Positions 11,298 to 21,399 of a stretch of DNA of 64,000 bases are shown in pieces (position 1 is the stretch's first letter; each line of letters starts with the position of its first letter). The stretch is taken from NCBI RefSeq assembly GCF_023159225.1, contig NC_063167.1, positions 76,057,298 through 76,121,297 of the forward strand. The letters are read 5' to 3'. Both the position numbers and the translations under genes were made by a program. Source of the stretch: Perognathus longimembris pacificus. Lineage: Eukaryota; Chordata; Mammalia; Rodentia; Heteromyidae. The notes under the pieces are model-generated. The model was not told the origin of the DNA, ran no database searches, and saw only the letters and a list, made by a program, of their open reading frames with translations.

Positions 11298-11310
11298 GGG
11301 CTTCGTCGCA

Positions 11311-11332
11311 GCAATTGTGGGAAATGTAGTCC
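11311..11332 (-). promoter_or_regulatory. ZNF143/THAP11-like site 1
   Basis: On the minus strand it reads ACTACATTTCCCACAAT, close to the known ZNF143 (Staf) promoter motif ACTACAATTCCCAGAATGC. It lies midway between the genes. Confidence 0.65.
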
Positions 11333-11369
11333 CGGGCGAGGTCAGCGTGAGCGCCCGGCCACGCTTTCC

Positions 11370-11386
11370 ACTACGATTCCCGTCAT
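11370..11386 (+). promoter_or_regulatory. ZNF143/THAP11-like site 2
   Basis: ACTACGATTCCCGTCAT on the plus strand matches the same motif with a CpG variant. It is inverted relative to site 1, 38 bp away, so each gene has one site on its own sense strand. Confidence 0.65.
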
Positions 11387-11404
11387 ACCTCGCACACGCG
11401 TCAT

Positions 11405-11622
11405 GCACGCGGCGCCAGCGCGGAGGCGGGGCTGCGACGGAGGAGGCGCGTCCTAACGGCTCCCGCGGCGGTTCGAACTCGGCGTTGCTCTGGTTCCCTG
11501 GTTCCTTTCCTCGTGTGTCTGAGCCTTCCACGTCGAGGCCTGAGAGAGGGTCCGAGGCTTCCGTGCGCAGACGAGGCGCGTTTTGCAGAGTCGTCTGGCG
11601 GGCTCTATCTGGGACTTGGGTG
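11405..11622 (+). other. CCDC18: CCDC18 exon 1, 5' UTR (5' end not determined)
   Basis: The donor 'GGGTG|gtaagag' at 11,623 is the only strong one downstream of the CpG island core and suits a non-coding first exon. The transcription start is not visible; the given left edge is a guess that avoids an upstream ATG at 11,403. With this exon, the mRNA start context is GGGTGAA then ATGG, so the purine at -3 comes from the last base of exon 1. Confidence 0.6.
11422..11432 (+). promoter_or_regulatory. Sp1/KLF GC box near CCDC18 exon 1
   Basis: GAGGCGGGGCT, immediately upstream of or inside the likely CCDC18 first exon. Confidence 0.5.
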
Positions 11623-12905
11623 GTAAGAGGATAACCCAGGGACTAGCGGAGTCGGCCTACCTGAGGGGCGGGTACCCGAGGCGCAGTCTGCCCGGGCCTG
11701 CCTACAGTGGATGCTGCTGTGCTGGTAGTATGTCCTTGGAAAGGATGATGTCAAGTTTTGCTTGGCGCTTTCCACGTGGATGTAGGATAAACTGAGTCCA
11801 GCCGAACGTTCTTAAAACAGGAGAATGCTATTGGAAGCTATCACCTCTTTCCCGAATGGAAGCATTTTTCTTTTCCCAGCCCCAATCCATCCTGTTACAC
11901 TTAGGGGCTGTAAAGGCTTGTCTTCTGTGGGGTGCTTGTATGCTTATGCACCTACATATGAAGTATTAATTCGGGAGAAAAGGTGACTTTTAGGTAGGAT
12001 GATGTGCCTTTCCAGATTCGGATAGGCAATACAGACAGTTCCTCACTTCATCTTCTCTCCTCTCCCCTCTCAAGTAGCTCAGATGGCTCAAGTAGCAGGT
12101 GCTTTACTACTTAAGCTACCACCCTCTCCAGTCTTTCTTGTTTGTATAGGGTCTTAGATATTTTACTCAACCTCATATTGACTTCCATACGTTAGTAACT
12201 GGGATTATGCATTTGAGCTCTCATATCCAGCCTTTAGGGGTCTTGTTGAGTTTTTGTTGGGGCTGAAGACGAACCTTTTTCCACACTCAAATAGTAAAGG
12301 GGTGCAGTGCAACACCTGGCCTATGAGAATAGGCTTTTGTTTTTGTTTTTGACTATTGGGAATTGAAGTGAGAGGCAGTCGTTTTTTGTTGTTTTGTTGA
12401 CTCTCAAGAAATTTTATATGAAAATACGCAGAAGTTGAACCTATAACTGTATGAAACAGCACGTCTTAATTTGTCAAAATTTTCTTTTGCTTTTTCTTCC
12501 TCATCCAATAAGGATTTAGTGATGTTGAATAGATAAAGCAGGATGGGAACCTGATCCATTCACTTTGATCTAGGAAAGCTTTCTCATTTAAACAGAAGCA
12601 AATTTGTGGAAACGGGAAAGAGGATATAAACATTTTTTTTCTACAAAAGTCACAAAGCATCTCATTTAATTTCCTGCCACATTTATTTGGGTAAGATATT
12701 AACCTTCCTTTTAACCCTGAATTTGAGAAATTTTGAGTGTGAAGTAAATATAGATACTATTTTAGTGGGATGAAGTCATTTAGCTGGAAATGTAGCTTAG
12801 TTTTGGCATTTATTTATCTAAAGTACTGAGCTTTTCAAATACACTGCAGTCTTGAATATAATTCCTCAGACTTCTGAGTTATGGGGCTTGTTATTTAGTT
12901 AGAGG
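11623..12905. other. CCDC18 intron 1, first part
   Basis: Falls from CpG-rich to AT-rich by about 11,750. Only an old reverse-oriented B1-like/Geo remnant is seen at about 12,070-12,237 ('actacttaagctaccaccc'). The rest is unique sequence with no recognised exon. Confidence 0.5.
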
Positions 12906-13117
12906 GTTTTTTTTTTTTTTTCTTTGCCAGTCCTGGGCCTTGGACTCAGGGCCTGAGCACTGTCCCTGGCTTCTTTTTAACTCAAAGCTAGCACTCTGCC
13001 ACTAGAGCCACAGCACCACTTCTGGCCGTTTTCTGTATATGTGGTGCTGGAGAATCAAACCCAGGGCTTCATGTATACGAAGCAAGCACTCTTGCCACTA
13101 GGCCATATCCCCAGCCC
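12906..13117 (-). repeat. IDL-Geo-type SINE
   Basis: Full-length reverse copy with TSD 'atttagttagag' on both sides. Confidence 0.9.
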
Positions 13118-13381
13118 ATTTAGTTAGAGTTTTAAGGGGGATGAAAAGTGCTACAATGGAAAAGGTAAATGGTAACTGAAAGAAGAATGAAATTGTAAGA
13201 TTAGCAGAAGATCTGGAGAATGTGTAGAGATGCTAATATTTTAGTTTTTTTACTTTGATAATTGCGATAATAAAGTGCTGGTCTTTATCATGATTTTTTT
13301 GTGTGTGTGCAATGAAATTTAAGAGTTTTCACAACCCTAGAGAAATTCATGAGTGGAAGAAACTACCAAAGTTGTTTTGTT

Positions 13382-13590
13382 GTTGTTTTTTTTTTTGGCC
13401 AGTCCTGGGCCTTGGACTCAGGGCCTGAGCACTGTCCCTGGCTTCTTCCCGCTCAAGGCTAGCACTCTGCCACTTGAGCCACAGCACCGCTTCTGGCCGT
13501 TTTCTGTTTATGTGGTGCTGGGGAATCGAACCTAGGGCCTCGTGTATCCGAGGCAGGCACTCTTGCCACTAGGCTATATCCCCAGCCCCC
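13382..13590 (-). repeat. IDL-Geo-type SINE, GC-rich variant
   Basis: Contains 'cttcccgctcaaggc' and 'ctcgtgtatccgaggcagg', marking the same young-looking variant as the copy at 7.9 kb. Confidence 0.9.
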
Positions 13591-14064
13591 CAAAATTGTT
13601 TTGATCCATTGTTAGGACATAAAGGTTTTTTTTAAAAAAGTTATACAATGGGAGGAGATAATTTATTTTTTCACAAATTGCCTTCTAAGAATATATGAAA
13701 TATTGTAATAACATCAGATACCCACAACTTTAAACAGTTATGAAAATTCAAGCATCTCTTATTGCAGTAGATATACTAATAATAAATTAGAAAAGTACAG
13801 CTAATCTTGGTTTGATCATTTAGTTTGTCAGGGCTTGAGCAAATTAATTTGGATTATTCATTTTTAACTTGGAATAAAAATGCTTTGTTTATGTACTTGT
13901 TAGGAAGATTGCATGTGCTTAGAAAAGAGGAAACTATAATGACTTGACCCTAATATGTAAATTTGATCCATTGAAATTGCATTAAACTTTCCATTGTGAC
14001 TTTACACTGCAGAGAAAATCACTGTTTTAAATTTCCATGAATGATTTCACAACATTTAAAAACT
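13591..14064. other. Unique intronic sequence
   Basis: AT-rich, nothing recognised. Confidence 0.45.
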
Positions 14065-14266
14065 TTTTTTTTTTTTTTTTAATTTTCTGATTGGTCATGA
14101 GGCTTGAACTCTGGGCCTGGGCACTGTCCCTGAGCTCTTCTGCTCAGTTTTGTGGTAGTTAATTGGAGATAAAAGTCTCATGGACTTTTCTTCCCGGACT
14201 GGCTTTAAACCATGATCCTCAAATATCAGCCTCCTGAGTAGCTATGAGCCACCAGTGTGCGGCTTC
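14065..14266 (-). repeat. B1-like/Geo chimeric SINE, internally deleted
   Basis: The Geo module is cut after 'gagctcttctgctcag' and joins directly to the linker 'gtggtagttaattggag'. The B1-like half ends 'gagccaccagtg'. Confidence 0.75.
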
Positions 14267-14351
14267 ATAACATTTGATATAAGGAATCTGTTTCATTCTA
14301 CTACTGTGGAATATTTTGGCTGATTCTAGAATGAGTGCAGGTATAAGATAT

Positions 14352-14376
<25 letters not shown>
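14352..14376 (+). repeat. (CT)n microsatellite forming the exon 2 polypyrimidine tract
   Basis: About twelve CT units followed by T8 and then AAAG, the acceptor of CCDC18 exon 2. No other pyrimidine tract lies between the repeat and the exon. Confidence 0.85.
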
Positions 14377-14383
<7 letters not shown>

Positions 14384-14389
14384 AAAGAA

Positions 14390-14523
14390 ATGGAATCTAG
14401 TTCATCAGACTACTGTAATAAAGACAACGAAGAAGAAAGTTTGCTTGCAAATGTTGCTTCATTAAGACATGAACTAAAGATAACAGAATGGAGTTTGCAA
14501 AATTTGGGGGAAGAGTTATCCAG
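14390..14523 (+). CDS. CCDC18: CCDC18 exon 2, first coding exon
   Basis: The exon itself begins at 14,388 after 'ttaaag'; the ATG is at 14,390. It encodes residues 1-44 plus two bases of codon 45: [13 protein letters not shown], an acidic stretch, then [11 protein letters not shown] and GEELS. The donor is GC rather than GT: 'TCC AG|gcaagt'. Using this GC donor gives Ser45 with exon 3 and matches the known protein. A GT four bases downstream would bring an immediate stop in exon 3. Confidence 0.93.
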
Positions 14524-14696
14524 GCAAGTAAAATCACATTTTGAATTCAGAGTATTTAATTTATACAATGCTTAGGTTTCCTTCTTATATATTATATTTA
14601 AATATGCCTCTGGAATAAGATATAGTAATTTTCTCATCCATAACTTTATTAAGTGTGTATGTTATGTACAATCCTGTGTTAACATTAAGAGAGCAC

Positions 14697-14800
14697 ATGG
14701 AAGTAGCACTGTGGCTCAACTGATAGATCACTAGCTTTGAGCACAAAGACGCCCAGGGACAGAGGTCCTGAGTTCAAGCCTCACAACCAACAACAACAAC
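14697..14800 (+). repeat. Solitary Geo module
   Basis: Right-hand SINE module alone ('gtagcactgtggctcaactg' to 'gagttcaagcctcac') with an (AAC)n tail. There is no ID-like or B1-like left half. Confidence 0.7.
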
Positions 14801-14905
14801 AAAAAAGAATACAAAGATGAATTGTTGAGATGGTACTGTTTCTCAAGGACTTCTGCAAATTAATTACAGTGAAAAGTAAGGAATTACAAGTAATTTTCTT
14901 TTCTT

Positions 14906-15107
14906 TCTTTCTTTTTTTTTTTTTTTTTTTGCCAGTCCTGGCGCTTGAACTCAGGGCCTGAGCACTGTCCCTGACTTCTTTTTGCTCAAGGCTAACACTC
15001 TACTACTTGAGCCACAGCGCCCCTTCTGGCTTTTCCTATATATATGTGGTGCTGAGGAATTGAACCCACGTATGCAAGGCAAGCATTAGGCCATATTCCT
15101 AGCCCCT
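14906..15107 (-). repeat. IDL-Geo-type SINE with TSD
   Basis: Reverse copy with a deletion in the ID half. TSD 'acaagtaattttct' flanks it on both sides. Confidence 0.87.
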
Positions 15108-15130
15108 ACAAGTAATTTTCTGATTGAGAA

Positions 15131-15532
15131 TTTTTTTTTGTGTGTGTAGGGCCCTGAACTCAGGGCCTGGATACTTTCTCTGAGGTTCTTTTGCTTAAGG
15201 CTAGCCATGCTGCCATTAAGCTACAGCTCCAGTTCCAGCCTTCTTGGTAGTTTAGTGAAACTCAGAATCTTACATATGTTCATGCTAAGGAACCATTATC
15301 CTTCCTTCCATCTCAGCCACCAGTGTTGCTAGGATTATGGCATGAACCAACAGCCTAAGGACATTTTTTTTTTTGGCTAGGCCTGGGTGCTGTCCCTAAA
15401 CTCCTTTTGCTCAAGACTAGCATTCTACCACTTGAATCATCATACAACTACCGGCTTTTTCTATGATTAATTGGAATTTCAGCCTCCTGAGTAGCTAGGA
15501 CTACAGGCACGAGCCACCAGCACCCAGCTCAT
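15131..15532 (-). repeat. Two B1-like/Geo chimeric SINEs
   Basis: A diverged copy at about 15,131-15,358 and a shorter one at 15,364-15,532, both in reverse orientation and ending in 'gagccaccagc'-type B1 starts. Confidence 0.75.
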
Positions 15533-15534
15533 CT

Positions 15535-15737
15535 TTTTTTTTTTTTTTTTGCCAATCCTGGGGCTTGAACTCGGCTGGAGTACTGTCCCTGGCTTCCTTT
15601 TTTCCTCAAGGCTAGCACTTTACCACTTGAGCCACAGCACCACTTCCAGCCTTTTCTGTTTCTTTGGTGCTGAGGAATCGAACCTAGGGCTTCATGTATG
15701 CTAGGCAAGCACTCCACTAAGCCACATTCCCAGCCTT
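15535..15737 (-). repeat. IDL-Geo-type SINE
   Basis: Reverse copy running from a T run to 'agccacattcccagcc', followed by another T run. Confidence 0.87.
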
Positions 15738-15784
15738 TTTTTTTTTTAAGTAAAAAATTGACAGTTGGAAACACTGCTGTATGA

Positions 15785-15870
15785 TATGTATACACATAAT
15801 GTATATATTATATAATATTTATATGTATATTTTATATATATAAAAATATACATTATATATTTGCAACCAC
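15785..15870. repeat. AT-rich near-palindromic tract
   Basis: TATA/ATAT runs with partial self-complementarity ('tatattatataatattta'). Confidence 0.6.
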
Positions 15871-15897
15871 ACACCCACACCTCTATTAGTTAATCCA

Positions 15898-16200
15898 TTT
15901 TGGGGAAGTAGGGTCGAACTCAGGGTCTTACCTTGCTAAGCAAGTGTTCTACTTGAGTCACTCCTAACCATTTTTTCTTTCCTTCCTCCCTCTCTTCCTT
16001 CCTTCCTTCTTTCCTTCCTTCCTTCCTTCCTTCCTTCCTTCCTTCCTTCCTTCCTTCCTTCCTTCCTTCCTTCCCTCCCTTCCTTCCTTCCCTTCCCTTC
16101 CTTCCTTCCTTTCCAGTTAGAAGACTGGAACTTGAACCTTTGCCTGGTACTCTCACACTCATTGGCTAGTGCTCTACAAACTGAGCCATGCCACTAACAC
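15898..16200 (-). repeat. ID-like remnants split by a (CTTC)n microsatellite
   Basis: ID-like reverse sequences at 15,898-15,972 and about 16,115-16,200 flank a pyrimidine tract at 15,973-16,112 made mostly of CTTC units, about 100 bp of it nearly perfect. One strand is entirely pyrimidine. Confidence 0.75.
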
Positions 16201-16216
16201 CAAGAATTGGTTCTTT

Positions 16217-16380
16217 TCCTTCCCTCCCTCCCTCCCTTCCTTCCTTTATTTCCCTTTTTTCTTTAGTGTTTTTCAAATAAGGGTTTGGGTTTATTCCCAG
16301 ACTAGCTTGGACTATGATCTTCCTATTTCCATTTCTCCGGTAGCTGGGAGGGCAGGTATATACCACTATACCCAGTTTTT
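16217..16380 (-). repeat. Short CCTT/CCCT tract and B1-like remnant
   Basis: A second pyrimidine tract at 16,217-16,262 leads into an old B1-like sequence ('ggtagctgggagggcagg') up to about 16,380. Confidence 0.55.
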
Positions 16381-16678
16381 ATTAGCGAGATGCCATCTCT
16401 CTAACTGTTAGCTTGAGCTGACCTGGAATCAAAGTTATCCAAATCTCAAATTTCTGGCAGTTAATTATACCTGGCAGTCCTTTGTAAAGGATAATGATTC
16501 ATGAAAGTAAATGTCCTAACCTGTAATGTAAGATAAAATTTGCTATACATTTTATTGCAACTCTCAGTTTAGAAGAAAAAATTAGTATCAGGTAATATGT
16601 ACATATTAAGAAAACACTTTTAATGTTTTAGGAATCTAGGGCTTTATTAACATTTATTATTATAAGTTGTTTTTGTCT

Positions 16679-16770
16679 TTTTTTTTTTTTTTTTTTGATA
16701 CTGAAGATCAAACCCAGGACGTTGCACTTGCTGGGCAAGCCCTTTGCCACTGAGCTACATCCTATCCCTA
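16679..16770 (-). repeat. ID-like SINE monomer
   Basis: T18 run then 'aagatcaaacccaggacg', 'cttgctgggcaagc' and 'actgagctacatcc': a single ID-type element without a Geo half, of the same type as 62,505-62,593. Confidence 0.75.
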
Positions 16771-17003
16771 ACTGGTTTTTGAGTCCTATGTGATTCCAAT
16801 ATACAGGCTTCGGAAATAGATAACTTGCTTAAAACTAGTGGTTTATTGAAGATTTAGTGGAAACATTGCCTTATGTTCCTGGCTATGTATCTAATTGTCA
16901 GAATGATTACCAGTTATTTTCTATTTTTTAGTTGATATATAGAAATTTGTAGTAAATACTACTATGTAAGAACTAAATTATATATTTTTCTTTTTTTCTC
17001 TAG

Positions 17004-17178
17004 TGCTAGTCCAAGTGAAAATTCTGATTTTACCTCTAATCCCTCAAGGTCTGAAAGGCTTATTTTGGAAGATCTTACTCAGTCTTGCCACCCAGGAATT
17101 TTGAATTATTCATCTTTTAAGAAACTTTGTAAAGCATCTGATAGTAGCACTGATTTTCAGAAAAAGTCACGAGATAAG
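17004..17178 (+). CDS. CCDC18: CCDC18 exon 3
   Basis: 175 nt completing Ser45 and encoding residues 46-103: [15 protein letters not shown], a Ser-rich linker and KKSRDK. Acceptor 'ttctctag'; donor 'AAG|gttagt'. This region is predicted to be non-helical and is less conserved than the following coiled coil. Confidence 0.92.
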
Positions 17179-17730
17179 GTTAGTTTTTGACTTGTCTACT
17201 TAAAAGTAGTTTTACTTATATTTAAAATAGTTTTTAAAATACTTAAAATATGTATTTAAAGTAGTTTTTCTTTGCCTTTTTCTTTAAATGCCTTTTATAT
17301 ATTTTTAATACTCTTTACCATAGTGTTCAAGAATTAAAACATAATTGTTCTTTTTTTTCCTAATAATAACATAAGTTATCCTGGTGTATTGCCGTGTTTT
17401 TAAGGATGTAATTATCTTTTCCCAAGCAAATTATTCCATTGATTTGAGCACTCTGCCTTGTACATAATAATTATATATCAAGTAACATATATTCACTGCT
17501 GGGTCAAGTGTGATGTGATAGCATAGCACTATTTCTTTACCCTTAAAGTGTCTGCAGTCATGACTAAAGCTCTAGCTTTTTCTAATTGGAGATAGAATTT
17601 AATTGAAACCCTATTCTTCAGATCTCAGTAGCTAGGATTTAGATGGGAGCAGAGACCTGGCACCCAGCTTCCCCCTTCCTTCCCCTCTCCTCCTGTGTGT
17701 GTGTATGTGGGCATTTGTGCCTGCGTGCAT
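17179..17730. other. Intron 3, unique part
   Basis: AT-rich with no recognised feature until a GT/GC-rich simple stretch at about 17,693-17,745. Confidence 0.45.
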
Positions 17731-17734
17731 GTGT

Positions 17735-17930
17735 GCGTGAGTGCCAGTCCTGGGGCTTGAACTCAGGGCCTAGTACTGCCCCCGGAGTTTTTTTTTTGCT
17801 CAAGGCTAGTGTTCTATAACGTGAGCCACAGCTCCACTTCTGCTTTTTTTGGTGATGCATTGGAGAAAAGTCTCACAGACTTTCCTGCCCTGGCTAACTT
17901 CAAAATACTATCCTCAGATCTCCCAATTTC
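17735..17930 (-). repeat. B1-like/Geo chimeric SINE
   Basis: Begins 'cagtcctggggcttgaac' next to the GT-rich stretch. The B1-like half is truncated at about 17,925. Confidence 0.75.
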
Positions 17931-18107
17931 TGTTTATCCTTTTATTACTTAACCCTTTGCTTCCTTTTCCATGCTCAATTCATCTCAATTGATAAAAAGC
18001 TATGCTTCCCAACTGTGTGGGAAGCATAAATGGGAGGATGGTAGTCCAAGCAGGTTAGGGCAAAAAGAAAAAAGAAAAGAAATACTAGTCAGAATATAAT
18101 GAAATCC

Positions 18108-18410
18108 AAAAGATCTGGACCTGTAGCTTAAGTAGTAAAGTGCCTACCTACCAAGCATAAAGCTGTCAGTTCAAACCCCAGTATTGCTGAATACATAGAT
18201 AAAATTAACTTAAAGGGGGTCTGGGAATATGGCCTAGTGGTAGAATACTCATATACATGAAGCCCTGGGTTCGATTGCTTAGCACCACATAAACAAAAAG
18301 CCACAAGTGACATTGTGGCCCAAGTAATAGAGTGCTAGCCTTGAGCAAAAAGAAGCCAGGGACAGTGCTCAGGCCCTAAGTTTAAGCCCCAAGACTGGCA
18401 AAAAAAAAAA
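18108..18410 (+). repeat. Old ID-like monomer and IDL-Geo SINE
   Basis: A degenerate ID-like unit at 18,108-18,200 ('gtagcttaagtagtaaag') is followed by an IDL-Geo dimer at 18,216-18,410 with a deletion in its left half. Confidence 0.75.
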
Positions 18411-18420
18411 TTTTTTTAAC

Positions 18421-18528
18421 TTAACCTTGTTTTTGTTTTTTGTTTTGGTCTGGCTTTGAACCATGATCCTTAGGTCTCAGCCTCCAGAGTGGCTAGGATT
18501 ACAGGCATGAGCCACCAGGGTATGGCTT
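18421..18528 (-). repeat. B1-like SINE fragment
   Basis: Only the B1-like half is present ('attacaggcatgagccacc'); it abuts the preceding SINE tail. Confidence 0.7.
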
Positions 18529-19022
18529 AAGAAACAATGTTTTAAAAATCGTAATTAATGAAAATTAAGATAATTTATTGTAAAGTATATATATATGAGA
18601 AAAATAGAAATACATGTACAGATTAAATAAAATATATCTCACTTTTAGGTGGTATATGGGTTCTTTTCAATTATTACCTCTTATGGACAATGTAGCTGTG
18701 ATCATGCTTACTTCTTCAGGTGCAAAAATACAAAAATTTCTACCTACTTTTTGCCCAGGAATGATATTGTTGGTTGGTTTTACTGGAGAGTACTGAGTAT
18801 TTCAATAAAATATATACTACTGTTTTCCATGTTATCCCTAAGTGTACTTATAACAGCTGTAGAGTACTGATGGTCTTACATAGTTCCATGAATACTAATA
18901 TTTTAACTCACTTTCTTGACTTGATATTATTTTAATATTTTATTATTTTAAAATGACATCAAATTATGTCATTTTTCACTAATTATATCAAATCTTCAAA
19001 TAAATTGCTTTTTTATTTTTAG
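18529..19022. other. Intron 3, part before exon 4
   Basis: Unique AT-rich sequence; a short TATATA run near 18,588. Confidence 0.45.
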
Positions 19023-19178
19023 ATATCTTTTTCATCATCTGTGGATCAGGAAATTAAAAGCCTTCGAGAGAAACTTAATAAACTCCGGCAACAGAATGCA
19101 TGTTTGGTCACTCAGAATCATTCTTTAATGACTAAAATAGAATCTGTCCACTTTGAATTAACACAATCAAAAGCGAAA
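19023..19178 (+). CDS. CCDC18: CCDC18 exon 4
   Basis: 52 codons (residues 104-155). The main coiled coil begins here: [18 protein letters not shown] followed by [14 protein letters not shown]. Both boundaries fall between codons: acceptor 'tttttag', donor 'AAA|gtatgt'. Confidence 0.93.
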
Positions 19179-19271
19179 GTATGTACTTTGAAGTGATGGG
19201 TATACCAACAAAAAATAGTCATCATTAAGATTTATTCTGAAGAAATATTCTGCTACTTGTGTTACATATGA

Positions 19272-19485
19272 AATTTTTTTTTTTTTTTTTTTTTGCCAGT
19301 CCTGGGCCTTGGATTCAGGGCCTGACCACTGTCCTTGGCTTCTTTTTGCTCAAGGCTAGGACTCTGCCACTTGAGCCACAGCGCCACTTCTGGCCGTTTT
19401 CTATATATGTGGTGCTGGGGAATCGAACCCAGGGCTTCATGTATACGAGGCAAGCACTCTTGCCACTAGGCCATATTCCCAGCCC
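19272..19485 (-). repeat. IDL-Geo-type SINE
   Basis: Full-length reverse copy, 93 bp downstream of the exon 4 donor. Confidence 0.9.
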
Positions 19486-19777
19486 CTACCTATGGAAATT
19501 TTATGCTGACATAAAATTGTATATATATGCTAATATATTCTCATTATGTTATAAAATTCCATTTTTTTCTGAAAATTATTTAGGTAGACTATATTTTTGC
19601 ATTTAGATAAATCAGCTTTTTTTGGTTGTTGTTGGCCCTAGGGCTAAATCAGCTTCTTTAAGTCTTAAAATTATCAATTTGTGTGTACTTATTTCCTAGC
19701 CAAAGGAAGTATAGCTTATTTATCTGCCTTTTTAAGAGAAAACATTCTGATACTTGAAAAGTTAAAAAGCAGAAAAA

Positions 19778-20362
19778 CAGCTGGGCTCATGCCTTTAATT
19801 CTAGCAACTTAGGAGGCTTTGATTTGAGGGATTGCAGTTTGAAGCCAGCCCTGACAGGCAAGTCTGTAAGACTCTGTCTCCAATTAATCATAGACAAAGC
19901 TGGAAGTGGTACTATAGGCTCAAGTGGTAGAGTGGTAATCTCCAGCGAAAGTAACTTAGGGACATAGCCCAGGCCCAGAGTTCAAGGCCTTAGGACCACC
20001 AATAAATAATAAAAAGCAGAAAAAAAGGAGAAGATGACCCAAACTCACCATCTAAGAATTCCTTTACTGGGTTATTTCATAGCTGAATCTAGATTAGCTT
20101 ATTTTGACTTTTTCTGTGTGTGTGTTTTTTTTTTTTCCCCAATCATGTTGCTTGAACTCAGGTTCTAGGCACTGTCCCTCTGCCTCTTGTGTTCAAAGTT
20201 GGCACTCTACTGCTTGAGCCACAGCACCACTTCCGGTTTTTTCTGAGTATTTTATTGGAGAGAAGAGTCTCACTGACTTTTCTGCCTGGGTTGGCTTTGG
20301 CGATTCTCAGATCTCAGCCTCCTGAGTTCCTAGGATTACAGGCATGAGCCACCAGTGCCCAG
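19778..20362. repeat. Two B1-like/Geo SINEs in opposite orientations
   Basis: A plus copy at 19,778-20,000 and a minus copy at about 20,122-20,362 lie about 120 bp apart, forming an inverted pair. Confidence 0.8.
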
Positions 20363-20947
20363 CTGACTTCTGTTTTTCACTGTGTATTTTTTACATACAC
20401 AGTATGTATAGTGTCTGTACATACTCAGTGCTGTTACTTAATTTAGTATTGAAAAACCATTTCAGAGCAGTACATATATTCATAATCATCAGTTTTGCTT
20501 TATGTCTCTGTGTGTTTGTATGTAGGGATTCACATATGAAATACGGAATAGGAAGACTATTGTTCACTTTAGGAGGGATGGGAAAGGTGGAGTGGGATTT
20601 CATTATTTTACTGGCTATTTTGTAGATACTGTAAGTAGGAGTAATAGTGCGGGTATGGGAAAGCTTCGTTTTTCTTTTCTGTTTTTAAAATACTAAAGGA
20701 CAAAAGTAAAAATTGGCCCCAAACTTCTTGGGTGTTTGGGTTATTCCTAGGATAGTTTTCCAAAGGCCAAATGACAAACTTACAGGAAAAGAATGATTTT
20801 CAGGCATTTCTAGCACTGTATATTTAGTACTGTATATTTTGTCATTTTGGAAGACAAATACTGTTCATTTCTCATGTGATTTCCTTGTTAATGTTTGTTT
20901 GCTGTTTAGATTGATATGTGGTGTATCTACCTTTGCAAGTTATTTTT
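20363..20947. other. Intron 4, unique part
   Basis: No recognised feature. A 93-codon open frame here has no domain or family signal. Confidence 0.45.
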
Positions 20948-21142
20948 TACTTTTTGCCATTCCTGGGGCTTGAACTCAAGGCCTGAGCTCTGTTCCTAAG
21001 CCTCTTTGTGCTCAAGGCTAGCATTCTACCACTTGAGCCACAGCACCACTTCTGGCTTTTTCTGTTTATGTGTTACTGAGGAATTGAACCCAGGGCTTCC
21101 TGCATGCTAGGCAAGTACTCTACCACTAAGCCACATTCCCAC
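20948..21142 (-). repeat. IDL-Geo-type SINE
   Basis: Older reverse copy, lacking a long T run, with the end variant 'agccacattcccac'. Confidence 0.85.
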
Positions 21143-21170
21143 TTGAGCAATATCTCCAATACATTTTTAC

Positions 21171-21381
21171 ACTTTTTTTTTTTTTTTTGGCCAGTCCTGG
21201 GCCTTGGACTCAAGGCCTGAGCACTGTCCCTCGCTTCTTCCCGCTCAAGGCTAGCACTCTGCCACTTGAGCCACAGCGCCGCTTCTGGCCGTTTTCTATA
21301 TATGTGGTGCTAGGGAATCGAACCTAGGGCCTCGTGTATCCGAGGCAGGCACTCTTGCCACTAGGCTATATCCCCAGCCCC
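21171..21381 (-). repeat. IDL-Geo-type SINE, GC-rich variant
   Basis: TSD 'catttttacactttt' on both sides; 'cttcccgctcaaggc' and 'ctcgtgtatccgaggcagg' mark the young variant. Confidence 0.92.
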
Positions 21382-21399
21382 CATTTTTACACTTTTGTT

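Larger units (their letters stand above)
10500..11650. promoter_or_regulatory. CpG island and bidirectional TMED5/CCDC18 promoter
   Basis: Sharp rise in G+C and CpG compared with the AT-rich flanks. The TMED5 start codon (11,023, minus) and the end of CCDC18 exon 1 (11,622, plus) lie inside it, about 600 bp apart and head to head. There is no TATA box at a sensible place for either gene, as expected for a CpG-island housekeeping promoter. GC boxes, a CCAAT box and two ZNF143-like sites sit between the genes. No SINE is inserted from about 10,235 to 12,900 except one old remnant, which suggests constraint. Confidence 0.88.

Noticed and set aside
10957..11634. Plus-strand frame of 225 codons across the CpG island.
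   Set aside because: GC-rich sequence lacks stops by chance. It is antisense to TMED5 exon 1 and crosses the likely CCDC18 donor; no domain is seen.
14524..14575. Continuation of CCDC18 exon 2 as coding sequence to the stop near 14,573.
   Set aside because: The residues after GEELS do not match the family, while exon 3 resumes it exactly through a GC donor.
15973..16112. CRISPR-like or other spaced repeat array.
   Set aside because: It is a continuous tetranucleotide microsatellite without spacers in a vertebrate genome.
20344..20625. Possible small secreted or membrane protein of 93 residues.
   Set aside because: It begins inside a B1-like SINE end, lies within an intron of CCDC18 and has no family resemblance.
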